The translations under genes were made by a program, and so were the position numbers. This document shows, in pieces, positions 21,721 to 32,012 of a stretch of DNA of 64,000 nt. A model generated the notes under the pieces. It was given only the letters and a program-made list of their open reading frames with translations, did not search any database and had not been told where the DNA came from. Each line of letters starts with the position of its first letter. The first letter of the stretch is position 1. Source of the DNA: Ectobius pallidus (lineage: Eukaryota > Arthropoda > Insecta > Blattodea > Ectobiidae); contig CAXKWD010000006.1 in assembly GCA_964059195.1 (NCBI GenBank), forward strand, positions 132,166,539 to 132,230,538. The letters are read 5' to 3'.

Positions 21721-22772
21721 AATTGAATCGGTCATTTAAGAAAGGGCTCAATGACACTTTTTTACAAAATGGATGTTATGAGGTAAATGGATTCACCAGG
21801 GGTAGATGCATGATTCTTTTAAAGAAAGACTCAATTCCACCTACTAAAGTTAGTTCTACAGCAGCTTGAATATACCATTCAGTTTAGAATGGAGTCCTTT
21901 CAATACTGAACCTTTCTGATACCTAGCAGTGAATGTAAGACTTATGGTCATTGTTCCTTGATTTTGGTTTAATCAAGAGATGTATCTATAAGCTAGAAAG
22001 AATTCTTTCTATCAGGGAATATGTACAAATCATTGTCAACTCAGCAAAACAAGGAAAATTTACAGTTTTATTGGTATTGGCTGATGACTTTCTACAAGTC
22101 TCAACATAGTGGCAAAATTATTGCAAAAGACTGAAACCTACGTTTTTAATGAATGTCAGTATGATTCAATGAACTCAGTACAAATTTGTGCTTCAACATA
22201 CATTAGGGATATATATCAGCCACACCTCAGATGTGAAATATCTGCAATATCAATTGTGAAACTTCCTGAAAAGTGTGCTTATGAAAATAATGTTCCCATT
22301 TACACCAAGCAACATTTGTCAAAACTAATGTGTTATAACGTATACCAGAAGAACATAAGCATTTCTATGTAGATATGTAGATTTTACACTTACTGAATGT
22401 TTTCATTGATGTAGGACTGTATTTAGTATTCAATATATTAAGTTTTTCATACATCATATTTTAATGCTACATAAATCAATCATAATAGTTGATTTTATTT
22501 TAAAAGTGTGTTTTTGCACAATTTCAATGTTAAGTTTGAGAGATATACTTTTGAAAGGGCTCAATTCCACTACTTTCAATTACTATAATGCATCATGTAA
22601 GCACACTGTATTTCCATTTCACATGTAGAGATCTTAAAAGCACCTATTATAAGACATTGCATATGCAAGAATTTACTAACTGTCAATGTTTCTGTAAATA
22701 AACAGTTTTTTCTTTCTCCTGAAAAATGATCTTTTCTGTCATTAAGCCCTTTCTTAAATGACCGATTCAATT
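21721..22772 (+). mobile_element. DNA transposon with 35-bp terminal inverted repeats
   Basis: The left end AATTGAATCGGTCATTTAAG (continuing to 21755) pairs with 22738-22772 with one mismatch over 35 bp. The element is 1,052 bp. A degenerate open frame lies inside. No simple target duplication is visible at the ends. The flanks themselves share a diverged direct repeat of roughly 50 bp (about 21674-21726 and 22777-22838; both contain ACCC.AATTT.TTTTGCATGA). Superfamily not assigned. Confidence 0.75.
22040..22372 (+). pseudogene. Degenerate ORF inside the 35-bp-TIR element
   Basis: The frame 22109-22372 (87 codons, including SVQICASTYIRDIYQPHLRC) stays open to a stop. Just upstream, another frame reads NSAKQGKFTVLLVLADDFLQ, which would join it after a frameshift and one stop near 22110. 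Together they look like one eroded protein that has lost its 5' part. I do not recognise a transposase catalytic motif, so its role is inferred only from its position between inverted repeats. Absence of a DDE-type motif means it could be a second ORF, or captured sequence. Confidence 0.4.
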
Positions 22773-22839
22773 GTTCAAAACACTACCCAAATTTTTTTGC
22801 ATGAGCACTTTCTCATATGACGCCTTCTTAATAAAATCA

Positions 22840-23589
22840 AAACGGGATATTTCATTGTTTATATATTGTAATTTATTTTAGCTGTTCTTCTTACAGGTAT
22901 CCCTTGTTCAATACTTCTCAGTTTTATGTAGGCACTTGTTTGGAACTGGAGAAGTGCATCTACATACCTGTGTGCCGCAGTTTACATATCTCATTTGTAT
23001 TCTATTTCAAATTCGGTATCAACCGTGGCGCAGATTACATACACCCCTGGCACTGTTATAGCCTACTGCTTAGTATTTTGCAGTTTGTGATAATAATAGC
23101 CATGCCTCCACCCGTAGGCCATCAGTAGCCTTTAGGAACACGGCAAGTTAGTAAGGTGAAATTAGTTATGTCTTGATGAGACATCATATGTTATTGTTTA
23201 CGAAAATTATACGATGCCACTTCCCTTCATTTTTGCAATCCCATGGCGTAAACTATATAGTCACAAGTCATCTCAATAATACGTAAACATAACAGTGAAG
23301 AATTTTCACCTCTGTCTTACACAGATGTGAATAGGCTACTTTCTAATTAAATTAATATTAGCCTACATTTTGTACTTCTCCCTAATCCAGCAAATCAAAT
23401 TATTTTGATCTTTTTAACTACATCCCTTTAGATGTAAAAACCTGTAGAAAAATAAAATGTTTACTTAAACATAGCCTACAAGAGTTGGTGGTCTTATAAT
23501 TTTCAAGATATCTGGACTTTTGGCTTATCAGCATTTCACAGAAGGGACATTGCAACGGAAGATGATCCAGTCCATGTATTATAAAATAT
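22840..23589. other. Non-coding stretch
   Basis: No gene is supported. The 74-codon frame at 22904-23128 has no recognised domain. Confidence 0.4.
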
Positions 23590-23633
23590 ATTAGAAATAT
23601 CCTCTGAACTCTATTGTAGGAACTCAGCCTCGT

Positions 23634-23815
23634 GATTAAAATTGAGGAGCTACTTGATAAGGAAGTAGCGGCTCCGGTCATGGAAACCACCATTAACGGC
23701 CGTGGGTGTCGGCATGCTGACCACATGCCCCCCAATTCTGCCATCTGCTTATGGTAGATGACGCAGCGGTCGGGTGGTAGGCCTTGTCCCTCCAGGGATT
23801 TAGCACCCCACGGAG
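23634..23815 (+). repeat. SINE family 4, 5'-truncated copy
   Basis: It matches the reverse complement of 49573-49745: AAATTGAGGAGCTACTTGAT, GGAAGTAGCG, GTCGGCATGCTGACCACATG, CCCCCCAA and TAGGCCTTGTCCCTC occur in order. The tRNA-like head is missing. The minus-strand 108-codon frame that covers it is spurious. Confidence 0.8.
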
Positions 23816-25250
23816 AGAGAGTCTATTTTAGGAACATGCACTAGTTAAAGAGGAAAATAAATACGAAAGTTTGGAGATGACGCAACCAGCAGTACACAAA
23901 CATGTTCGAAGATGATTTAGTTATTAGAGACAGAATTTATAAGCATAATAAAACAGTAAAACAAGCAAGCAAATAAGCGCGAGAAATGTAAGAAATAAGC
24001 ACCAAAATAGACAAAAATAAATTACACGAAAATTAAATCAATGAATTATTAATTTTATAGAAATCTGACTTATTCATGGCAGTTACAGTATGTAAGAAAA
24101 GGTCATCCGCAGATTTTCTTGTGTTAAGCTCTTGCGTTTATCAGTAAAGAACGAGTTGTAAGGAGAAAATGTTCTTTCAACGTAATAGGCGAGTGTGAAA
24201 AGCAACATACTTCGATGAATTCTTCTTCAGTAGTCTATCTGTTTCTTCAAAGGAAAGCATTTTTGATACATGATAGTGTTTTATAACCCGGAATTTTCAG
24301 TAATTCTATTTACCGGCTAAAGAAATGAAACCGGTGATAATGAACTCTAGGAGAGAAATAAGCACTTTTAATGTGACAGTTTTGAATAAAATTCTAAATC
24401 ATAAGATAAACAAACAAAAAATATTTTTCTCTATGAATAAGGAAAATAAGCATTATCAAACAAAGTAGACTCTATGATTGAAATAAAGAGTAGGCTAACA
24501 TTTCTTAATAAGTGTAGGAGTCTGAAAATAAACATGCAATTCGCTTAGAAATCCGGGCTCTATTGATTATCTTCACTATAAGTCACTAGAAGGCTATCAT
24601 CTTATTAAAAAAATTGATAAACCATTATCAGGAATGTAGTTTCTAACTATGATTCCACAACAATTCTGCCAAAATCGTAAGCTCTATGATAAAATTTCGC
24701 ATGCTAACAGCAAGTTATTCTTTCACGACGAACGTTTTAGCTCTCCAAGTCTCACAACAAAAAATATGTAATAAGTTAGGTTACCTTAAAATAAATAACA
24801 GTTACGTAAGTGCAAAACTACTCCCCCATATTATCTAGAGTTCCCATACCTGTTACAAATATTTTTCCTTGTTAGAGACATGCAATGCACTCTTTAAATA
24901 ACAGTCTTGGAGATATTATTATGTTTATATGGGCTCTAAACACGAGAGATTAATATTTTATTTTGATAATAAAGATAAAGAGGAGGTCAGAAGTTGAGTG
25001 AGCCTCCATTGACAACTGAAAGGATTTTAGGAGGTCGGTCATAAAACCGAATCACATTCACGCGCTACCTGAACGCGAACTTCTAGCTTAGGCCTACTTT
25101 TGCTACCAACCATCAAATCTCCTTCGTGTTTTGTCTTAAGAGCTGTGGTCTTTTTTACCGTGTTGTCGTCGCTTATCGTTAGTTCTATAATTTTCTTTTA
25201 AGTTTCTCCCCTTTGTCCCCCCTGGACTCCTCCTTTTACTTTTTCCCGCA
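23816..25250. other. AT-rich non-coding stretch
   Basis: No gene, SINE or inverted repeat recognised. TAGGCCTA occurs near 25088. Confidence 0.45.
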
Positions 25251-25254
25251 GTTT

Positions 25255-25375
25255 TTGCCTAAGACACGGGCTGTTATCTGTAGCGAAGATAGCGGCGAGC
25301 GCCAGATCGCGTGAGTGGCACGACGTCACGCCATCACGCAGGTTGGACGCTCGCTCGACTTCTTCGGACATTCTC
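25255..25375. promoter_or_regulatory. Short CpG-rich patch
   Basis: About 120 bases with many CpGs in an otherwise AT-rich region, including CGGCGAGCGCCAGATCGCG and CACGACGTCACGCC (a CRE-like half site). No start codon or exon can be attached. It may equally be part of a GC-rich repeat. Confidence 0.2.
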
Positions 25376-25520
25376 CTTCTACTTATAATATGTCTTCACT
25401 TTCTTGCATTACACTACTAATTAACACTTATAATAATTGCATATAAATTAAGGCAAATCTATACTGTACAAGTTTCCAGTTGAACACAACTACCAATTAC
25501 ATTTTCTCGTGCGTATAGCA

Positions 25521-26132
25521 TATAAGATCCGTCACAGTGGCAAATGCTTAGCGCGTGGGCCTTGCATGCAAGCGGTCCCGGTTTCAAATCCTGAGTCAGG
25601 CGGCTGTGTCATTCGTGGTGACTTCGGTTTGTTTTCTTCCTCGGGGATCCTCCCGTTTTCCCCTCTCATTCCACCAATTCTCTCCACTTCACCTTCAAAC
25701 TCCCCCTCATTATCATCCCGTTTCCTTTCCCGGCTTTCGGCCATCTCCCGCTGCAGGCCTCTCCCGTCCTGGGTTGTGGTAATGTGGTTGTTGGTGGTGT
25801 GCTGCACCCCTGGGGACTCTCTGGTGTGCCGCGACCTTACGGGCTCTCTTCGTGAGGGACCGAAGGCGTGGCGCATGTCTGAGGGACCCTGGGGGTGTGG
25901 TGCACTTGGTATGGTTTCTGGTTCTAGCTGGATGTTTGGGACTTCCGTGGGGGCTCGCGGTGGGGTCTGCTTCGGGGGGCCTTTGGGCATGACAATAATC
26001 CCATTCCCAAAGGGTTGGCACAAAGGGTTGGCACAAAGGGCCCAAAGATGTGGCCTACGTGCTTAGGGTCGTTCCCAACCCGCCTCTGCCCCTATGCGAG
26101 GAGAAAATACATAGATAGATAGCCTATAAGAT
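25521..26132 (+). repeat. GC-rich tRNA-headed retroelement
   Basis: The head at about 25537-25610 has an A-box-like TGGCAAATGCTTAGCGCGTG and a B-box-like CCGGTTTCAAATCCTGAGTC. A GC-rich body of about 480 bp follows, and the tail is ATAGATAGATAG. A possible 8-bp target duplication, TATAAGAT, is at 25521-25528 and 26125-26132. Four overlapping frames of 75-185 codons on both strands result from the high GC content and show no known domain. It is long for a SINE and could carry a captured segment. Confidence 0.6.
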
Positions 26133-26545
26133 TCTAGGGAATCTATGTAGGTCTAACATGTGTTTTGGCCACCTTCTTCTTTTCCTTAGTTTTACCTCTC
26201 CCTTTTAGGAACCCACCCGGGCCTCACAAGACCGCGACCTTTCGGGAGAGGGATTATCTCTTGGATTACACAGCCTATATACTTGTTTGACCACACAATG
26301 ATATGGAGAGCCTCCCCGGATGAGTGATCAGCCCAATGGATTAGGCCATCAATAGGCTAATCCAATATTCGAACTTGTTGCAAGATGCTAAGAATATTAG
26401 TAGGCTAACCATGACAAAGGCTATCAAATTTATATATATAGAAACAAATAATTTCTCATTTTATCCAACTTTATCATTTTATGTCAAGTTTAACATACCT
26501 AATACAAGGTATATAATTATAGGTTAAATAAAGCTAATTTATTAC
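26133..26545. other. AT-rich non-coding stretch
   Basis: Nothing supported. Confidence 0.4.
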
Positions 26546-26547
26546 TT

Positions 26548-26645
26548 GTGAGACTTGAGAATATATTGTTTCTCGGGCTTAAAACCGGGTAAGAGGATTG
26601 ATTCCGAGCTTTCGGCAGCTATCTCCGCTGCCAATTGCAGCCTCA
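26548..26645 (-). pseudogene. Short in-frame remnant of an unassigned repeat
   Basis: On the minus strand about 32 codons read without a stop, including AAEIAAESSESILLPGFK followed by PEKQYILKSH. The composition is unlike the AT-rich flanks. I believe this type of sequence recurs in arthropod genomes as part of a mobile element, but I cannot name the family with confidence. Confidence 0.3.
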
Positions 26646-27154
26646 CCTCTTACTCACAAGTTGGAAACTCGAGAACAATAATCTATTACTTGTCATGTTT
26701 AAAAATTAGAATATTTACTATGGACCTAAATATTTTACATGCTTATTTAATAATTATACTGAAATTAAATAATTTATAAATTAGTATAAAGCACGAGGCA
26801 CGTTAATGGCTTAGCTTAATTAAAAAATAACTTCATCTGCCCAAATAAAAGTTTTGCCTCACAAAATAGAGTAATATGTTTTGTATGATATTCTCTTCAT
26901 GTAAATTGGTTGTAAAAATGAAGAGAATGTCATTACCTCATCAGTTCGCATCCCCGAAGGATACACAACCCAAATGAAATCTGATTAATGCACTCACTTA
27001 ATTTTATTTACCCTAAGCATGGGCAAGAAGACACCTTTCTCACTTCATATTCTGATAAAGAATAAGAGGAAGTAATGCATTAGCAGTTGCTTCAACCTGA
27101 TGCAATGCTTTATTTTTCACCAGACAAGACTGAGTTTCTACCATCAGTGGGTGG

Positions 27155-28103
27155 CTTATAACTAGGGACCGGATTTTTAGGTTTTTAAAAACTCTGTTTT
27201 AGGTTTTCCGTTAGGTGAAATAGTTTTTTTTAGGTTTTTTGTCCGAAATATCGTTTTCGGGTAGAATAATTGGTTTAATGTATTTGAATGTGCTACATAG
27301 GATTGAATACATAATACTTGAAAAGTTTAACTTAACAAAATTGACTTAAATTTGTGTAAACTTGCTTTAAGACAATATTATACAATTGAAGAAGGAATGC
27401 ATAAACAATCAAAAGAAACAGTGAAAATATGATCGCCTCACATTTCATGGTTACAGTAAATCACTAAATATCTTTCAAGATTCTCAACTGTGAAGTTCTT
27501 CCTGTTATCTCTTAGCTAATAGTTAATACTGTATATAGACACTACCGTTCTCAGGATTCGAATCCGATGCTTCTAATTTAGTGAGTAAAATACTTTATGG
27601 TTGGATGTGGATAATGTAAAACTGATAGCATGAACAACAGGGAAGCACTAAAGGCAAACAAAAAACAAGCGCTTTAAAACACAGATATCTTTATCCTTGT
27701 TCATACACAGCAACAATGGTTGTTCGTACGAATATTTTGAAAGGAATACGCCGGCACTCTTTTCCTCTCTTGATACTGTCCATCCTAGACGACAATGGGT
27801 TGAATGAAACGCTGGTGGTATTAATTTCTACCCGACCAAAATTATTCTATTCCCACAAAATATCGATTTCTCAACTGACAAACAAAAAAGACAAAAAAAG
27901 GAGCTTAAATTAGATATTTTAGGTTTTATATCCCGTTTAGGTGTATTTAGGTTTTTATACCCCATTTAGGTATTTTTAGGTACCACAGAATTAATGTGGG
28001 TGAATCCTATGGACATGATTCGAAAAAGTGTATGAGCGCTTTTTGTTTTGGAAGTAAGGAAAAAAATAGGTAAAAACCTAAGAATCTGGTCCCTACTTAT
28101 AAC
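27155..28103 (-). mobile_element. hAT element family A, copy 1, with target duplications
   Basis: The element is 27163-28095 (933 bp). The left end is TAGGGACCGGATTTTTAGG and the reverse complement of the right end is TAGGGACCAGATTCTTAGG, a TIR of about 25 bp. A perfect 8-bp direct repeat, CTTATAAC, flanks it at 27155-27162 and 28096-28103. It sits in repeat F copy 2, and repeat F copy 1 preserves the unoccupied site. The central part (27513-27711) is unrelated to the centre of copy 2, so the two are different internal-deletion derivatives. The transposase frame is on the minus strand. Confidence 0.93.
27438..27515 (-). pseudogene. hAT transposase C-terminal fragment (copy 1)
   Basis: About 25 codons read LRDNRKNFTVENLERYLVIY and then CNHEM and a TGA at 27438-27440. 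This matches the equivalent stretch in copy 2 with two or three changes. The ExxxNLExxLxxxC pattern resembles the end of the hAT C-terminal dimerisation domain. Upstream sequence is replaced by unrelated DNA at about 27515, so only the last residues survive. Confidence 0.7.
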
Positions 28104-28529
28104 TACCCTTCAGAGAATGTTAATGAAAAATGTTTCAAATAAAAGTTTCAGCTCATAGTATAGGCACCTCATGTACAAAATTTAAATTAAATCGTTAGAG
28201 CCGCCTTCGAAAAAGGAAACTTTCTTCGTGTAAAGTGACATTAAGAGAATGTCGTCGCCAGTCTTCGTGTCACATCATCAGGAGATACCTAATCCAAATA
28301 CAACATTTAGTATTCATACAATATTTTCGTACAGGAGCTAGGCTGTTCGCAGACACAGAGAGACGTGTTTCTGAAAATATTATTTTTGGATTCAGAGGAT
28401 CTCAGACATATATTTATGCTATGAAACTCAACTTAAAATTTCAGGGTCGAACGTAATACTTCCTCTACCTATAGTACTTATGGTACGGGCAGAGGAAGTA
28501 AAAATAATGAAATGTCATATAATAGATTT

Positions 28530-28921
28530 GTCGGCCGCGGTGGTCTAGAGGTAGCGTGCCCGCCTCTAGATCCGCAGGGCGCGGGATCAAACCCGGCCGC
28601 GGTCGATGGATTTTACAGGACGTAAAAATCCTGGGCACGGAGTCCTCCGGGAGGGACTTTAAGCTGGGGGTCCCGTGTCGTAGATTTACGGCACGTAAAA
28701 GAACTCCAAGCCTAAATTAGAGCCTCTGGACAAAATTTCTCGGCCCTTTCACGTCCAAGAAATACTTAGTTTCCAGAGGGGGGTTGCGAGGCGATGGGCT
28801 TACCACCTGTCCCTCTACCCTCTCTCGGAAAATAAGCATATCAAAATTAGTATAGGTAATGAAACCTCCATTGGAGGCCCCTTCGCCCCACCTGGGGATC
28901 ATAGGGTACCAGAATACCAGA
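28530..28921 (+). repeat. tRNA-derived SINE family 2 with 13-bp target duplication
   Basis: The head has an A-box-like TGGTCTAGAGGTAGCGTGCC and a B-box-like GCGGGATCAAACCCGGCCGC. The body includes GATTTTACAGGACGTAAAAA, GGAGTCCTCCGGGAGGGACT and TTACGGCACGTAAAAGAACT. The flanking direct repeat ATATAATAGATTT is at 28517-28529 and 28922-28934. Length is about 392 bp. The 61-codon minus-strand frame inside is not a gene. Confidence 0.9.
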
Positions 28922-28934
28922 ATATAATAGATTT

Positions 28935-29378
28935 ACATAATCGTGGGTTATAAGTTTATTATAGGCATATGTGTTATAGTTATTATTAACTAAATGGCAT
29001 GAATAATAACTAAATGACATGATCGAGTAACATAATTTCGACTAAGCCGTTTAGGTGAAAAGTAGGCCTACAGGTTATGAAGCTCGTCATTATGCAGTTT
29101 TCTCCAAAGCCCTTTTCATCTATTTTAGATCCGAATATTTTCCTTACTAACATTAAATACATATTATTTAAAATGCTATCTTAAATTCGTTCTCACTATA
29201 CTTTATAAAATCAGGATTCTCGGCAGTAAAAGTATTATAAAATTTCAAACTATGATTTAGATCATGTAATTGTATTTTCTTTCCTCAAAACAAAACATGG
29301 TGTTTCTTCTTAAATTCTGAAAATGTTTGAAGGAAATTAATTTTGATCTGTTTTTTTTTATGATAATGAGTTAAGATA
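28935..29378. other. AT-rich non-coding stretch
   Basis: A short tandem motif, AACTAAATGxCATGA, occurs at 28989-29022. TAGGCCTA is near 29063. No gene. Confidence 0.4.
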
Positions 29379-29626
29379 AGGTCATTCAGGGACGATGTAC
29401 GCTAAGAAACACAAATAAAAACGGAAGACCTAATATTAGTTGGAGAGATGATGTTCAAAGTGATAATAAAAAGGTAAAAATTACCAACTGGGCATCAAAG
29501 GTGCAGCATAGAAAAAATTAAAGCGATTGTTGAGGTGCCAAGACAATTAAACAATAATGTTGTAGGGAAGAATATTATGTTAATTTGATGATGTTGATGA
29601 AAATATTATTGTTGTTATTATTATCA
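29379..29626 (+). pseudogene. LINE polyprotein C-terminal remnant
   Basis: From 29423 the frame reads GRPNISWRDDVQSDN, then KKVKITNWASKVQHRKN and a stop at 29519-29521. The GRPxxxWxDDV...W..KxQxR pattern is the characteristic tail of many non-LTR retrotransposon polyproteins, in which a G-R-P motif and a tryptophan-bearing helix follow the reverse transcriptase. The remaining sequence ends in TGATG/TTATTA-rich simple repeats that may be the 3' tail. Only about 32 codons survive and the upstream coding part is absent. A different LINE family from those at 16.5, 19.2 and 34.7 kb is likely. Confidence 0.65.
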
Positions 29627-29992
29627 TTTAATGTAGTAGACCTATGTCAGTCATTTAGCAAATTGTCCTGTTACTGATGTTTAATAAGCAAATGAACACA
29701 ACAAAAAGTCTGAAAATCGAAAGCGCCCAAATTCATACAATAGACCTTACTGATACATTTATAAAGATTGTGCAAGTCTTTCTTATCATTTTGTAGGTTA
29801 ATGTAAGTTAATAAAGAACACGCACTATTTCAGTATTTTTATTCGTTTTATGCTGATGAGATGACGCAGAGTCAGTCTTTACTTTACACTCTTTTACATC
29901 AATTTTCTTCATGCCAAATTATTTTTCAGTAATTTAGGTAAATGGTGGGTTATAAAGCTTAATCAAACATAGGGATAATACTACAAATGGAT
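29627..29992. other. AT-rich non-coding stretch
   Basis: Nothing supported. Confidence 0.4.
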
Positions 29993-30673
29993 ATGATCAT
30001 TAGGGCAAGGCATTTAATGACCATAAAATAGTGAAAAAATGCAAAATAAAAAATTCATTTATGACCTAAAAATAGTGAAAGATGACACAAATTAAAAAAA
30101 GACCAATAAATTTACCATTATTAATAATAATTAGTCTTTTTTAAGTACTGAATTGCTAAAAACAATTTAGTGGATGACAGTGCGTTATATATGAATTCAC
30201 AATATAAAACAAACTTATTTTAATAAAAAAGTAAGTAAATTTATACTACTTGGACAGAGAAAAAGAAATTCTTTCTGAACTGGCATTCCCATCAAATTGC
30301 CCCTAGCAAATATGTGCCATTTAAAAAGAAAGAAAAATGTTTATTGCTACAAGACAAACTGCTATGGTGTTTACAATAAACCTGAATTAAAATGAACTGT
30401 GAACACTTGGTGGAGAATCTCAAATATAAACGATTGTCTGTTGTCTTAAACATGACCTTAAAATGCCGAAATTGACCTAATAATTGCCAAAAAATTACAT
30501 ATTTCTTGAAAATGACACAAAATGCAAAATAAAGGGATAACATGCAAAATCAAATTGCCCTTATTTAATCAATTATTTCATAATGCACATTTATAGGCTA
30601 TATATTCGAGCTGTCTTTTAACCTTCATATAATAAAAATGCAAAATCATCAAATGCCTTACCCTAATGATTAT
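29993..30673 (+). mobile_element. hAT-type non-autonomous element, family B, copy 2
   Basis: The element is 30001-30665 (665 bp). The left end is TAGGGCAAGGCATTTAATGA and the reverse complement of the right end is TAGGGTAAGGCATTTGATGA. The 8-bp flanks are ATGATCAT (29993-30000) and ATGATTAT (30666-30673), one mismatch apart. Its interior aligns with the reverse complement of 1249-2062, sharing for example TATATTCGAGCTxTCTTTxA, TTGCCCTTATTTAAT and GACCAATAAATT. No transposase motif is seen. Confidence 0.85.
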
Positions 30674-31495
30674 ATGTTCAAAACATTGCATAGAGTGACA
30701 ATATTAATCTTTAATAGATGCTCATTGTTTCGGGGAGGCAACATCGGGTTTGGTTTTGTTGCTGAAGAACATCAGGTCAAAAAGACTCGGCGAGCACAAA
30801 ACCGTCATTATCGTGTTGGCATTCGTTAAGCTTCACCGTGTCATTAACGTCCGTCTGACGTACAGTATGTATTCAACTTGTTTGTTTAAATTTACTAGCG
30901 ATCATTACAGCTAATTCTCTTAACACGGACACTACATAACACTGTTTATCTCTCTCTCTCTCTAATTACAGCAAGGCATGTTATTGGCAGCTAGTGAGTA
31001 ATTTTTCACTGACAATTAATTTGTACTTCGGATGAAACCAACCAAATGTAATATGAAAATATTCAGCTAGCTTCAAGGCGTGACCTTTTATAAATGTAAA
31101 TAATTCAATTCAATTTTGTTTGAATAGGAAGAGGTGTACTGCAAAGCCATATAATCAGTTTGTGTAGCCTAACTCCTGTAGCGGTCTCTCATTTATCAAA
31201 TTAACCGTTTTTGAGCAAATACCAGTTTTACTTCATTCGCCAATGACACGGAATTACGTGTGCAAATAGTGAATGAAATGGAAATGAAAAGGCAAACGGA
31301 CATTTCAAAAGAAGCATATGGTATACTTTTCAAGATGTCTGCGATGAATTTATATAAAATGTGTTAGAGGTACTTTCTAATTTTCTTATACGGAAAACTA
31401 CAATAAAAATAAAGCGAAATAAAATAAATGCTAATAAATTTATTCAGAATTTTGAGTCGTATTTCCAAGTTCCTATAATTACGAAAAGCAACAGT
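30674..31495. other. Non-coding stretch
   Basis: A (TC)n run lies at 30950-30964. No gene is supported. Confidence 0.4.
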
Positions 31496-31542
31496 GATCC
31501 TCTCACACAGCGGTCTCGGGTTCGATTCATGGTCTTAAATCC
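31496..31542 (+). repeat. Possible head fragment of SINE family 3
   Basis: CCTCTCACACAGCGGTCTCG followed by GGGTTCGATTCATGGTC resembles the head of the SINE at 55103 (CCTCACATAGCGGGACTG, GGGTTCGATTCTTGGTC). Only about 45 bases match. Confidence 0.4.
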
Positions 31543-32012
31543 TACAGAAAGTATTTCTTTGCCTCTCTCAGATACTAAAATAAGTTGGCCTATTGCGTTT
31601 GAACATCATCATTCTCTTTTGTCATTGTTATGATAATGCAAAATGACCTCTTTTGTTGACATAAATCTACTGTCTTTTATTTTTTGGAGTGATTTATTAT
31701 TTGCCTATTATTTAGCCTGTAGATAATACTCACTTCAACTGAACAACAATATGCAATCCCATTTCAGCTACTGCAGTCTTTTAATGTATTAAGTAACCTC
31801 TTCTATTCTTAGTATTGACCTTCCCTTACAACGTTGTTAGTATAAATTTTGTATTATTACCAATATAATTAGCAATGCATGGTTAACCATTAGGCCTATA
31901 TTGTCCTTTTTTATACCTAGGTAGATCTCTATCCTGCATTGCCATGTTTTAAAGGATGGCAGATGTGTTCATTGAACAATTTTAATCAAAAAAGCTCTTT
32001 TTTGGATTTCAG
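31543..32012. other. AT-rich non-coding stretch
   Basis: No gene; TAGGCCTA near 31891. Confidence 0.4.

Larger units (their letters stand above)
26826..28500 (-). repeat. Dispersed repeat F, copy 2, interrupted by hAT element
   Basis: The reverse complement of 28500-28104 and 27154-26826 aligns block by block with 3781-4490. Shared blocks include GGTAGAGGAAGTATT, TGCGAACAGCCTAGCTCC, TGTTGTATTTGGATTAGGTA, CTCTGAAGGGTAGTTATA, AGAATATGAAGTGAGAAA-like, and TTTTTACAACCAATTT.CATG. The 933-bp hAT element at 27163-28095 interrupts it. The plus-strand frames here are not genes. Confidence 0.85.

Noticed and set aside
25509..26066. A 185-codon plus-strand frame and two overlapping minus-strand frames
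   Set aside because: They overlap each other in a GC-rich, tRNA-headed repeat with few chance stops, and none has a recognisable domain.
27160..28095. TTAGG-like motifs as interstitial insect telomere repeats
   Set aside because: The TTAGGTTTTT sequences are part of the hAT element ends and are not in tandem.
28530..28610. A possible true tRNA gene
   Set aside because: It continues into a SINE body and is flanked by a 13-bp target duplication.
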